From: Actinomycetota bacterium
Lineage (GTDB): Bacteria; Actinomycetota; Thermoleophilia; Miltoncostaeales; Miltoncostaeaceae
Assembly: GCA_005800465.1 (NCBI GenBank)
Contig: SYFI01000152.1
Coordinates: forward strand, 1 to 24,486
DNA length: 24,486 bases
Direction: 5' to 3'
Below the pieces are notes generated by a model. That model ran no database searches, was not told the DNA's origin, and saw only the letters and a program-made list of their open reading frames with translations. Both the position numbers and the translations under genes were made by a program. Below, in pieces: positions 14,552 to 21,854 of the stretch. The number at the start of each line of letters is the position of its first letter. Within the stretch, counting starts at the first letter, position 1.

Positions 14552-15561
14552 CGGACGCGGGCGGGTACGTCGCCGCGCGCGTTGACGCGGATACCCGGAA
14601 GGGCCACGGCCACGTTCAGGCGACCGCGGCGGCGGGGAACCGCGAGTAGTGCCTTGCCATCGCCGCGCGTGCTCACCGACACGCCCTTGCCATTGGGCAG
14701 TCGTGCAGTGAGTGGCACCCCTGCCATCGGGACGCCCGACTGATCAATGACCGTGGCCACCCATAGATCGCCGCGTGCCGGGTTGATGCCCGCCCGACGC
14801 GAGACGGCTCCACCCGACCGGGCAAGACTGATCTTGGTGGGCACCGGCTGCTGCACGACACCGGCCCCAAGCATTCCCGAATAGTTGAGGATCCCCGTCC
14901 CGATGCCCTCAGCCATGGCCTGGCGCACATCCGGACTTGCAACGGCCAGAGCATCTGTGGGGTTTGACAGGAACGCCCCCTCCACCAGCACTGCGGGCAT
15001 CGCGCTGTTGCGAAGGACGTAGAAGTCGTCCTCGCGCACACCACGATCGGTGAGCAGGAGCCGGGCGATCACCGACTGCTGGATAGCCAGTGCCAGGGCG
15101 CGCGGGGCCGGACCAGTACCGGTGAAAACGTACGTCTCAGTACCGGTCGCGAGGGCTGACAATGCACTGTTCTGGTGAATTGACACGAACAACTGTGCAG
15201 CCTGAGCATTTGCCAGATCGGTGCGGGCCTTGAGATCCGCGCCCTCGCTGACGTAGGGCACGTCACCCCCGGCGCTATCGGTGTTGCGGGTCATCAGCGT
15301 GGGCACGCCATTGGCCTGAAGAAATGCTCTTAGCCGCTGACCGACGTCGAGGTTGACGTCCTTCTCGAAGATCAAGGGATTTCCGGCGGCGTCGGCGCGG
15401 GGGGTGAGCCCCGTGACCGTGCCAGCGGGCAGTGAACCCACCGCGCCGCTATCCGCCCCACCATGTCCCGGGTCGATCGCGACGAGCGGCAGGCCGAGTG
15501 CCGAGGCGGCAGATGCCGCCCCAATGGCCAGCGCTACGACGAGTGTCCGAATGCGGGGCAC
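14548..15561 (-). CDS. Secreted N-acetylmuramoyl-L-alanine amidase (Amidase_3, CwlD/AmiC type)
   Basis: 337 residues. A signal peptide (PRIRTLVVALAIGAASAASALG) leads straight into the catalytic domain, so the enzyme is exported and cleaves the amide between muramic acid and the stem peptide. Zinc-ligand and catalytic motifs are in order: AIDPGHGGADSG (His), LIFEKDVNLDVGQRLRAF (Glu), VSIHQNSA (His) and AVLVEGAFLSNPTDA (catalytic Glu). About 100 residues follow the domain and may be a beta-rich wall- or substrate-binding extension. I chose the GTG at 15561, which begins right at the signal peptide and follows TTAAAT by 6 nt. ATG 15600 would add 13 residues. It is divergent from the TolB-like gene, with which it shares the envelope theme. 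Confidence 0.9.
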   Translation of the reverse strand: MPRIRTLVVALAIGAASAASALGLPLVAIDPGHGGADSGAVGSLPAGTVTGLTPRADAAGNPLIFEKDVNLDVGQRLRAFLQANGVPTLMTRNTDSAGGDVPYVSEGADLKARTDLANAQAAQLFVSIHQNSALSALATGTETYVFTGTGPAPRALALAIQQSVIARLLLTDRGVREDDFYVLRNSAMPAVLVEGAFLSNPTDALAVASPDVRQAMAEGIGTGILNYSGMLGAGVVQQPVPTKISLARSGGAVSRRAGINPARGDLWVATVIDQSGVPMAGVPLTARLPNGKGVSVSTRGDGKALLAVPRRRGRLNVAVALPGIRVNARGDVPARVR

Positions 15562-15567
15562 GGGGGC

Positions 15568-15573
15568 ATTTAA
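15568..15573 (-). promoter_or_regulatory. -10-like hexamer for the amidase gene
   Basis: Minus-strand TTAAAT with GCCCCC (6 nt) to the GTG at 15561. It is an AT island in very GC-rich sequence. It lacks the A at position 2 of the usual TANNNT, so support is weaker than for the other sites. Confidence 0.3.
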
Positions 15574-15646
15574 GCCACAACAGGTGTCCCCATGCCGCAT
15601 CGTGTTGCGACGGCACGTGGGGGCGGTCGGCGACCGGAGGCACGAC

Positions 15647-15652
15647 TACCCT
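15647..15652 (+). promoter_or_regulatory. -10-like hexamer for the TolB-like gene
   Basis: TACCCT with 8 nt (CCCCATTT) to the ATG at 15661 and no Shine-Dalgarno. It supports choosing 15661 over any earlier in-frame start back to 15592. Confidence 0.45.
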
Positions 15653-15660
15653 CCCCATTT

Positions 15661-17526
15661 ATGCCGGTACGCACCCTGTTCGCGCTCGCCATCGGGGCGA
15701 CTCTCGTCGTGCCTGTGGCGTTTGGCGCCGCCAGGGACGTCACGCGTGTGACCCTCACAAACGCCGGTACCCAGTTCGCCCAGGCTGCCGACGGACCAGT
15801 CATCTCCGGCGATGCCGAGCACGTGCTCTTCACGTCGACCGGCGCCTTCAGCGGGGTCGCAACCGGATTCGTGCGGCAACTCTTCTCGCACGACCTCACC
15901 ACGGGTCGCAATACCCTAGTGTCGTCCAGTGCCACCGGGTTGCCCACGCAGTCGGATGTCGACGATGCGACGAGCCGCACCACCACCCCCTACGCGCTCT
16001 CATTTAACGGCCGCTACGTCGTATTCACCTCCACGGCCTCGGGGCTCGTGGGAGCCGACACGAACGGGCGCGCACGCGACGTATTTCGCAAGGACCTCGT
16101 CACCGGGGCTATCACGATCGTCTCCCGCGATTCCGCTGGGGCCCAACCCACTGCTGGAGTAACCGGAGACCCCTCTATCTCGGCCGATGGTTCGCGCGTC
16201 GCATTTACATCGGGCGATGCCCCGCTCGTGGCGTCAGACACCAATGGGGTTGCGGACATCTACGTGGCCGACCTTCGCACCCGTTCTATCGACCTGATCA
16301 GCCGGACGGCAGCGGGCGCGCAGTCACCCGCTGCCACCGGGCACGCGTCGATAAGCGCAGATGGTCGCGCTGTGGCCTTTGAGGGAGACGGGGCCGCCTC
16401 GGTGCTGGCACCTGCAGATGCCGATTCCCTGCCCGATATCTACGTCGCGCGGATTGCACCGCGCACGATCACGCTCGCCAGCCAGCCGCCCGGCGGACAG
16501 CCGGATGCCACAGCCTGCCTGCCATCGCTGTCGGGTACGGGCACGCGGGTCGCATTTACGTCAGGGGTCGCCATGACCGACTGCGGCGTCGCGACAGGGG
16601 CCCGGGCGATTGACGTGCGCGACATCCCGGCACAGACCACCACCCGGGCATCCGACCCGGTCACCGGGGCGAGCGGGGGCGCGGTGATGGCCTTCGACGG
16701 CGATCGCGTGGCCTTTACCGATACCGCGACTCCCACGGCAGTACAGGTACGCGCAACTGTCGCGGTCGCGGGCTCGCTCACCCGGGTGTCGCAGACCGCG
16801 AACGGGACCACGCTCGGTGCCGATGCCTCACGGCCCGCCCTCTCCGGGAGCGGCCGCCTTGCAGGGTTCGTCTTTCTGGACCCGCAGGTTGGTGTCACCC
16901 CCGTGGTGGGAGACACCAACCTGCAGATCGACGCCTTCACCACCGATCTCGGTGGTGGCGACACGACTGCACCGGCCCTCAGCGCCACGGTCGCCCCGGC
17001 GGACGGGAAAGTGATCATCTCCGGGCGTGCCACCGATGCATCGGGCGTGATGGACGTGACCGTCGGGGGCCGGTACGCCACGGTGACCGATAACGGCTCG
17101 TTCGCGGTGCGCATCACTCCTGGCGTGGGCAGCCGCACGATTCCCGTGGTGGCGCGTGACGTGACCGGCCTCTCCACCACCACCACCGTCGCAACCTCCC
17201 GCGACGCATCCGGCCGTACTCCGGGATCGAGTCCGGCACGGGCCCAGGCGATACGTGTGACCATCGTGGGGCGCACAGCACGTGTGCGGTTTCGCACCGG
17301 CATCAGTGCCATGTGCCGGATTGAGATACGCAAGCGGGTCACCGGATCGGTGCACCTGTCGTCGTTCCGCGTGCTGGGGGCGCGCCAAGGCCGTCGGGCC
17401 GTCGGCACCCACGTGGTGCGACTGCCCCTGCCAAAGACGATGCGGGCGGGCAGATACCAGGTACGGGTGCTCATGTCGTCGGCACGCGGGCTGGGCACTG
17501 CGGCAACCACCTTCACCCTGCGCTGA
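15661..17526 (+). CDS. Secreted TolB-like beta-propeller protein with C-terminal beta domains
   Basis: 621 residues. Residues 1-24 form a signal peptide ending AFGAA. Several PD40/WD40-like propeller blades follow, recognisable by repeats such as PSISADGSRVAFTSGDAPL, ASISADGRAVAFEGDG and PSLSGTGTRVAFTSG. Each is followed by a D-x-Y/F-V-x-D-L segment (IYVADLRT, VFRKDLVT). From about residue 440 an Ig-like domain (TAPALSATVAPADGKVIISG) follows. The tail is Arg-rich beta sequence around CRIEIRKRV (about 551) to the end (AGRYQVRVLMSSA). The protein is probably exported and cell-surface or extracellular; no enzymatic motif is seen. Its TGA overlaps the ATG of the next gene by one base, so the two are likely co-transcribed. 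It has no Pal/TolR neighbours, so classical TolB function is not implied. Confidence 0.82.
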   Translation: MPVRTLFALAIGATLVVPVAFGAARDVTRVTLTNAGTQFAQAADGPVISGDAEHVLFTSTGAFSGVATGFVRQLFSHDLTTGRNTLVSSSATGLPTQSDVDDATSRTTTPYALSFNGRYVVFTSTASGLVGADTNGRARDVFRKDLVTGAITIVSRDSAGAQPTAGVTGDPSISADGSRVAFTSGDAPLVASDTNGVADIYVADLRTRSIDLISRTAAGAQSPAATGHASISADGRAVAFEGDGAASVLAPADADSLPDIYVARIAPRTITLASQPPGGQPDATACLPSLSGTGTRVAFTSGVAMTDCGVATGARAIDVRDIPAQTTTRASDPVTGASGGAVMAFDGDRVAFTDTATPTAVQVRATVAVAGSLTRVSQTANGTTLGADASRPALSGSGRLAGFVFLDPQVGVTPVVGDTNLQIDAFTTDLGGGDTTAPALSATVAPADGKVIISGRATDASGVMDVTVGGRYATVTDNGSFAVRITPGVGSRTIPVVARDVTGLSTTTTVATSRDASGRTPGSSPARAQAIRVTIVGRTARVRFRTGISAMCRIEIRKRVTGSVHLSSFRVLGARQGRRAVGTHVVRLPLPKTMRAGRYQVRVLMSSARGLGTAATTFTLR

Positions 17527-17912
17527 TGGCGACGCGCTTTCCCATGCGCACGGCACGCTGGTCGGACATCCTGCTGATGAACCGCCCGGACCGCATGGAG
17601 GCAGAGGTGGGTGACGAGATGGTGTCCATCCGCATGGGCTGGCTGGGGCACGCGGAGATCCCCCTCGAGCGCATCGCCCGAATCGATGGCTATCGCTGGC
17701 CCTGGTGGGGCGGATACGGCGTGCGTATCGGTAAAGGACTCGTAGCGTTCGTGGCCACCCCCGGCACGGCCACGCTGATCGAACTCGATCAGCGCATTAC
17801 CGTGCACGCCCCGGCCCCGTGGGATACCTCGCGGGTGGTGGTTGCCGTGGCCGACCCCGGTGGTTTCGCCGAGGCCATCGCCGCCGCGCGCAGTTCGCGC
17901 GGCGGTGCCTGA
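17526..17912 (+). CDS. Small hypothetical protein, PH-like fold suspected
   Basis: 128 residues with no signal peptide or clear membrane helix. The middle, EVGDEMVSIRMGWLGHAEIPLERIARIDGYRWPWWGGYGVRIGKGLVAF, alternates short strands with a Trp-rich turn. This resembles the bacterial PH-like domains that read 'protein backbone strand, aromatic loop, strand', but I cannot name a family with certainty. The N-terminus is basic (MATRFPMRTARW). Its ATG shares a base with the stop of the propeller gene (TGATG), so it should be translated by coupling. The last codons lie in a 12-bp hairpin, and the gene converges with the VOC gene one base later. Confidence 0.75.
   Translation: MATRFPMRTARWSDILLMNRPDRMEAEVGDEMVSIRMGWLGHAEIPLERIARIDGYRWPWWGGYGVRIGKGLVAFVATPGTATLIELDQRITVHAPAPWDTSRVVVAVADPGGFAEAIAAARSSRGGA
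17879..17907. terminator. Strong GC hairpin between convergent genes, probable bidirectional terminator
   Basis: A perfect 10-bp stem (17881-17890 with 17896-17905) closes a CAGTT loop. A G-T wobble and one more C-G extend it to 12 pairs. It lies inside the last codons of the PH-like gene, immediately before the two convergent stops. No T-run follows on either strand, as is common in actinobacteria. Being symmetrical, it could act in both directions. Confidence 0.45.
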
Positions 17913-17913
17913 C

Positions 17914-18276
17914 TCAGCCCCCCAGGACCTGCATGGCAACAAGCTTGTTGCCGTCGGGGTCATAGAACTCGAGCGACAGGGCGCCGCCCATGTCCTCGAC
18001 GACATCCTTCTGCACGGCCGCGTCGACCAGCATCTGATCGAACGCCTTGATGTCGGACACCCGGAATGAGACGGTGGCGCCGCCCTGGTGAGGCGGCGTG
18101 GCGAGCTCGCCATACAGGCCGATCTCAGTTGACCCGACGGTGAACTGCGCCCAGTCGTTACCTGCGCGCTGGCTCAGCTCGAGACCAAGAACGCCCTCGT
18201 AAAAGGCCACCGATCGGTTCATGTTGCAGATGCCATAAAAGACGACGTCAACACCCTCGATGAGACTCACTGTCAC
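17914..18276 (-). CDS. VOC (glyoxalase/dioxygenase-fold) family protein
   Basis: 120 residues, a single VOC unit of two beta-alpha-beta-beta-beta modules. Family features are VFYGICNMNRSVAFYEGVLGLEL at the start, TEIGLYGE in the first module and the closing SLEFYDPDGNKLVAMQVL, the classic 'DPDGN' end of VOC domains. Members are metal-dependent lyases, dioxygenases or resistance proteins, and substrate cannot be inferred. The open frame extends to a TTG at 18291. I chose the GTG at 18276 because GGGAG lies 4 nt before it; GTG 18270 is also possible. It is transcribed divergently from the permease and ends one base from the PH-like gene. Confidence 0.85.
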   Translation of the reverse strand: MTVSLIEGVDVVFYGICNMNRSVAFYEGVLGLELSQRAGNDWAQFTVGSTEIGLYGELATPPHQGGATVSFRVSDIKAFDQMLVDAAVQKDVVEDMGGALSLEFYDPDGNKLVAMQVLGG

Positions 18277-18321
18277 GGTGCTCCCGGTCAATCCGTCCCC
18301 TGATGGAACAGGCTCGCCGCG

Positions 18322-18327
18322 ATCCTA
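18322..18327 (-). promoter_or_regulatory. Possible -10 hexamer of the VOC gene
   Basis: Minus-strand TAGGAT about 45 nt before the chosen GTG. With transcription starting about 7 nt downstream, the mRNA would have a leader carrying the GGGAG ribosome-binding site, unlike the leaderless genes nearby. No clear -35 is seen. Confidence 0.3.
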
Positions 18328-18351
18328 GCCGCGACGAGCCCGGCATGGCGG

Positions 18352-18357
18352 TACGAT
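18352..18357 (+). promoter_or_regulatory. -10-like hexamer upstream of the leader ORF and permease
   Basis: TACGAT with 9 nt to the ATG at 18367. If used, the transcript would begin at or next to that ATG and not at the permease GTG 60 bases downstream. That makes the 18-codon ORF the first thing translated. Confidence 0.4.
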
Positions 18358-18366
18358 CCCGCCTCA

Positions 18367-18423
18367 ATGAGGTTGATCTCCAAGAGCGCGCACCGTCGTG
18401 CCCGCCACTTCCGCAGGGCGTAG
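18367..18423 (+). CDS. Putative Arg/His-rich leader peptide (upstream ORF)
   Basis: An 18-codon ORF, MRLISKSAHRRARHFRRA, followed by TAG. Six of the 18 residues are Arg and nine are basic. It starts 9 nt after a -10-like hexamer with no Shine-Dalgarno. It ends 3 nt before the GTG of the permease and is in the same frame. It could be a leaderless leader peptide that controls the permease by termination-reinitiation. Alternatively it could be the true N-terminus of the permease interrupted by an amber codon. Nothing but position and composition supports it. Confidence 0.35.
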   Translation: MRLISKSAHRRARHFRRA

Positions 18424-18426
18424 CGC

Positions 18427-20388
18427 GTGGCAATCCGCCGACGCAGGCAGGAGCGCCTTGAGCGCGTGGTAGGCGTTCCGGGGCTGTGGGCCACGGCCTA
18501 CGGCAACGTCGGGTCGTCGATTTACTACGCACTGGGCCTGGTGGCCGCGTACGCCCTCGGCCTCACCCCCGTGGTGTTCCTCATCGCGGGCCTCATCTTC
18601 GCGGCCACGGCGGTCAGTTACACCGAGGGCACCGCACTCTTTCCCGAAGCCGGCGGGTCATCATCGTTCGCCCGCCACGCGTTTAATGAGGGCACGGCAT
18701 TCGGGGCCGCGTGGGCCCAGATGCTCAACTACATCATCACGATCGCCATCTCGGCCTTCTTCGTGCCGCACTACCTCGGCGTGTTCTGGGCACCGCTCAA
18801 AGAGAACCCCTGGGACATCATCGTGGGCATCGGGGTGGTGCTGCTCCTCGCCCTCATCAACACCGTGGGCATCAAAGAGGCTGCCAAACTGAACGTGGGT
18901 CTGGCGCTGCTCGATCTGGCCACGCAGCTGCTCCTGGTGATCGTGGGCCTGTTCATCCTCTTCTCCCCCACCACCCTGTGGGACAACATCGTGTGGGGAG
19001 TGGCCCCCACCTGGAGCAACCTCATCATCGGCGTCACGTTGGCGATGATCGCGTACACCGGTATCGAGACCATCTCGAACATGGCCGAGGAGGCGCAGGT
19101 ACCCGAGCGCACCATTCCCGCCTCCATCCGCGCGACCGTGCTCACTGTGCTGGTGATGTACGCGCTCATCCCTGCGGTTGCGCTGTCGGCGCTACCGGTG
19201 GTGCAACTGCCCGACGGCAGCTACGAGACGGAACTCGGCACCACCTACGCCGGTGACCCGATCCTCGGGATCGTGGATCAATTCGGGTTGTCGGGAGTCC
19301 CGCTCGATCTGCTGCGCGGATTCGTGGGCATCCTTGCCGCCACGATCCTGATAATCGCCACGAATGCCGGTGTGATCGGCGTGTCGCGACTCACCTACTC
19401 GATGGGCTTCTACCGCCAGCTGCCATCGGTGATCAGAAAGCTGCACCCACGCTTCAACACGCCCTACGTGGCCATCGGCATCTTCTGCGTCATCGCCGCC
19501 CTCGTGATGATCCCGGGCAAGGCCGACTTCCTGGCCAATATCTACGCCTTCGGCGCGATGCTCTCTTTCAGCATCGCTCATATCTCGGTCATCTGGATGC
19601 GATGGAAATCGCCTGAACTCAAGCGCCCATTTCGCGGTGCCCCCAATATCGCATGGCGCGGCCGCAGCATCCCTTTGTTCGCCATCTTCGGCCTGCTGGG
19701 CACCGGGGGCGCGCTGGTGGCAGTGGTCGTGCTGCGGCCCGACGCGCGCTGGATCGGAATCATCTGGATGGCCGTGGGCCTCGTGATGTACGTGGCCTAC
19801 CGCAAGCACATCAAGGTGCCGTGGACCGAGACGGTCACGCTTGAGCGCACCGCACCGGTGGCCGAAGTGGACATCGCCTACACCAACATCCTCGTGCCCA
19901 TCGTCGCCACCGAGGCGTCGGAGGAGATGATGGTGACCGCAGGCAAACTGGCCGCAGACGCCGATGTGCAGATCGCGGTGATCAACGTGGTGGAGGTTCC
20001 GGTCGAGCTGCCCCTCGAGGCGCGCATGCCTCGTGAGGAGCGTGCCGCAGACGAACTTCTCACCCACGCCCGGGCCATCGCCGAGGAGTACGGGGCCACG
20101 GTGGTGACACGCGTGATCCGCGGGCGGCAGGCCGGTCGCGCAATCGTTGACGAGGCCAGGGCGACGAAGGCCGAGGTGATCATGATGGGCGTGGCATCAC
20201 GGCGTCGCGTGGGCGATCGGCTCTTCGGACGCACGGTGGACTACGTGTTGCGGCACGCACCATGCCGGGTGGTGGTCACGAGCGACCGGCGTCCGCCCAG
20301 CCCAAGCGCCACAGCCGCGTTGGGTGCGGCGGCCTCCACCGCCGTCTCCGGTGTCCGCAAGCCGCCCCGAGACCCCGAAACGCGCTAA
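18427..20388 (+). CDS. APC-superfamily amino-acid permease fused to a universal-stress-protein domain
   Basis: 653 residues. The first ~470 form an APC transporter with about 12 membrane segments. It begins VPGLWATAYGNVGSSIYYALGLVA, where the glycine-rich TM1 unwound stretch (GNVGSS) is the substrate-binding region of the APC fold. FPEAGGSSSFARHAF follows TM2, and AYTGIETISNMAEEAQVPERTIP in TM6 is the second family signature. From about residue 484 (YTNILVPIV) to 620 lies a UspA-type domain. It ends with G-x-x-S-RRRVGDRLFGRTVDYVLRHAPCRVVV, matching the nucleotide-binding Gly-rich loop. It probably imports amino acids or polyamines, with cytosolic nucleotide sensing. The start is GTG 18427, the first possible after an in-frame TAG. 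No Shine-Dalgarno is obvious beyond a weak AGGGCG. Confidence 0.9.
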   Translation: MAIRRRRQERLERVVGVPGLWATAYGNVGSSIYYALGLVAAYALGLTPVVFLIAGLIFAATAVSYTEGTALFPEAGGSSSFARHAFNEGTAFGAAWAQMLNYIITIAISAFFVPHYLGVFWAPLKENPWDIIVGIGVVLLLALINTVGIKEAAKLNVGLALLDLATQLLLVIVGLFILFSPTTLWDNIVWGVAPTWSNLIIGVTLAMIAYTGIETISNMAEEAQVPERTIPASIRATVLTVLVMYALIPAVALSALPVVQLPDGSYETELGTTYAGDPILGIVDQFGLSGVPLDLLRGFVGILAATILIIATNAGVIGVSRLTYSMGFYRQLPSVIRKLHPRFNTPYVAIGIFCVIAALVMIPGKADFLANIYAFGAMLSFSIAHISVIWMRWKSPELKRPFRGAPNIAWRGRSIPLFAIFGLLGTGGALVAVVVLRPDARWIGIIWMAVGLVMYVAYRKHIKVPWTETVTLERTAPVAEVDIAYTNILVPIVATEASEEMMVTAGKLAADADVQIAVINVVEVPVELPLEARMPREERAADELLTHARAIAEEYGATVVTRVIRGRQAGRAIVDEARATKAEVIMMGVASRRRVGDRLFGRTVDYVLRHAPCRVVVTSDRRPPSPSATAALGAAASTAVSGVRKPPRDPETR

Positions 20389-20583
20389 TTCTCACACCTT
20401 CGTCACGATTGGCATAACACGTTTTCGGGCAGGTCGTGACCGTCGTTACGAACTCCCTCAGGCGTGTGTATAAGCGGAACATCGGCATGTTCGGCGTGCC
20501 GATAGACCGGCCGATACACGCCGACTTCGTGCGACTCGGAACTTATTGACGCGCCCGTGATGTGGACCTACCGTCGTCCATGC
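20389..20583 (+). promoter_or_regulatory. 195-bp intergenic region with two promoter-like sites and overlapping inverted repeats
   Basis: Near the MFS gene, TTGACG (20546-20551) is separated by exactly 17 bp from TACCGT (20569-20574), which lies 9 nt before the ATG at 20584. This is the best promoter in the window. Further upstream, TTACGA (20446-20451), 17 bp, TATAAG (20469-20474) is a second candidate. Between them lie ATCGGCA...TGCCGAT (20481-20503) and CGGCGTG...CACGCCG (20492-20523), which overlap. They contain a direct repeat CCGATA at 20499 and 20511. They could be operator sites for a repressor or alternative RNA hairpins. The first part (20402-20440) has a GTCACGA/TCGTGAC pair with a long loop, a weak terminator candidate for the permease. 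Confidence 0.5.
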
Positions 20584-21819
20584 ATGAGGAACGACCAGCG
20601 AAACCCACTTCTGCGTACCCGTGACGGGCGCGCCCTCCTGCTCACGCAGGCCGCTCACGCGCTCGCGCAGGGAATGATGACGGTCATCATTCCGTGGCTC
20701 ATCCTCGAGAGTGGTGGATCGCTCTCACAGGCCACCGCCGGGTTTGCCATTACCTTCGTGCCATTCCTTCTGCTGGCCGTACCGGCCGGAATTGCCGGTG
20801 ACCGCCTTCCACGACGACCGCTGCTCGCCGTTGCCCTCGGTTCCGGCATCGCCATCGCAGCCGGTCTCGCCATTGCGCTGTCGGTGGGCCAGCCGGGAAT
20901 CTGGGTGCTGTACGCCGGCGCCTTCCTCATCGGATCCGTACGAGTATTCGTGGATGCCGCCATGTTTGGCGCACTGTCCACCATGACGGAGCGCTACGAG
21001 ATGATGCCCGCACAGGCCGCACTGGCACAGGCGTTCAACCTCGGGTACTTCGGCGGCCCCGCGATTGCCGGGCTCGCGCTGGTGCTCGGGGCCAGCGACG
21101 CCGTCTGGATGGTCGCCGGTGCGCTCGCCATCGCCGTCATCGGTGACACGTCGGCATCGGCCCGGTTCGACGAGCGCGTGCGGTCCGACGCATCGAGGCT
21201 CCCCATCCGCCGCGGCCTGACGTTCCTCTTCCTCTCGCGCGACCTTCGTGCGCTCACGGTCACCGCGATCGCATGGAGCGTTGCGTCCGGTGCCGCCATC
21301 AGCCTGGCGGTGCCGCTCCTGCGCAACGATCTCCATATGTCCGGGGCCGCACTTGCCGCCGTGCTCGGGGCCGGTGTTGCCTGCATGATGCTGGCGACGC
21401 CCATCATCACCCGGCTCGACCGACGGCATGCCGATGAGACCATCGTGGTGCTCGCCTGCACCATCTACGTCATCCCTGCCGTCGCCATGGCGATTGTGCC
21501 CGGCGTGCTCGGCACCGCGCTCGTCTATGCGCCGCTCATGCTCGCCAATGCGCTGTGCTCCGCGACGCTCATCGGCGCCCGCGCACGACGCGTGCCGCAG
21601 TCGATGCAGGCGTTGGCAGGGGTCGCCGGCCGCACGCTGGTAATGGCTGGCCTCGCCGTGGGAGCATCGCTCGGTGGCTTCGCCGCAGAGTGGGTGGGTC
21701 CGCGTGGTGCCTACGCCATCGTGGCGCTGATGCTGGCCATCACGGCCCTCTCCGCACGCCCCGCGCTGTCCCGTGCGCGCGACCGCCGCCTGCACGGTCG
21801 CACCGTCACCGCCCCGTAG
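20584..21819 (+). CDS. MFS transporter (about 12 membrane segments), probable efflux
   Basis: 411 residues with the major-facilitator layout. It begins with a hydrophilic start, then TM1 from LLLTQAAHALAQGMMTVIIPW, and has the inter-TM2/3 motif GDRLPRRPLL (72-81), a degenerate motif A. A central cytosolic loop near DERVRSDASRLPIRRGL separates the halves. The overall look is that of the enterobactin-exporter/macrolide-efflux-like MFS group, but the substrate is unknown. I chose ATG 20584, 9 nt after the -10 of a strong promoter, over GTG 20557, which would lie within the promoter. It is followed 35 bp later by a second MFS gene with its own -10-like site, so the pair may be expressed separately. 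Confidence 0.88.
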   Translation: MRNDQRNPLLRTRDGRALLLTQAAHALAQGMMTVIIPWLILESGGSLSQATAGFAITFVPFLLLAVPAGIAGDRLPRRPLLAVALGSGIAIAAGLAIALSVGQPGIWVLYAGAFLIGSVRVFVDAAMFGALSTMTERYEMMPAQAALAQAFNLGYFGGPAIAGLALVLGASDAVWMVAGALAIAVIGDTSASARFDERVRSDASRLPIRRGLTFLFLSRDLRALTVTAIAWSVASGAAISLAVPLLRNDLHMSGAALAAVLGAGVACMMLATPIITRLDRRHADETIVVLACTIYVIPAVAMAIVPGVLGTALVYAPLMLANALCSATLIGARARRVPQSMQALAGVAGRTLVMAGLAVGASLGGFAAEWVGPRGAYAIVALMLAITALSARPALSRARDRRLHGRTVTAP

Positions 21820-21842
21820 CGGCGTTCGGCCAGAGACCCGGC

Positions 21843-21848
21843 TAGGGT
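21843..21848 (+). promoter_or_regulatory. -10-like hexamer for the second MFS gene
   Basis: TAGGGT with 6 nt (CAAACC) to the GTG at 21855. No Shine-Dalgarno is present and there is no clear -35. It lies 23 bp after the stop of the first MFS gene. Confidence 0.45.
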
Positions 21849-21854
21849 CAAACC

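Noticed and set aside
15592..15660. Earlier start for the propeller protein at 15592
   Set aside because: It would add 23 Arg/Gly-rich residues before a good signal peptide and overlap the promoter of the divergent amidase.
16440..18113. A 557-codon minus-strand frame opposite the propeller, PH-like and VOC genes
   Set aside because: It crosses three supported genes and its product is dominated by Arg/Thr/Pro/Ser without structure.
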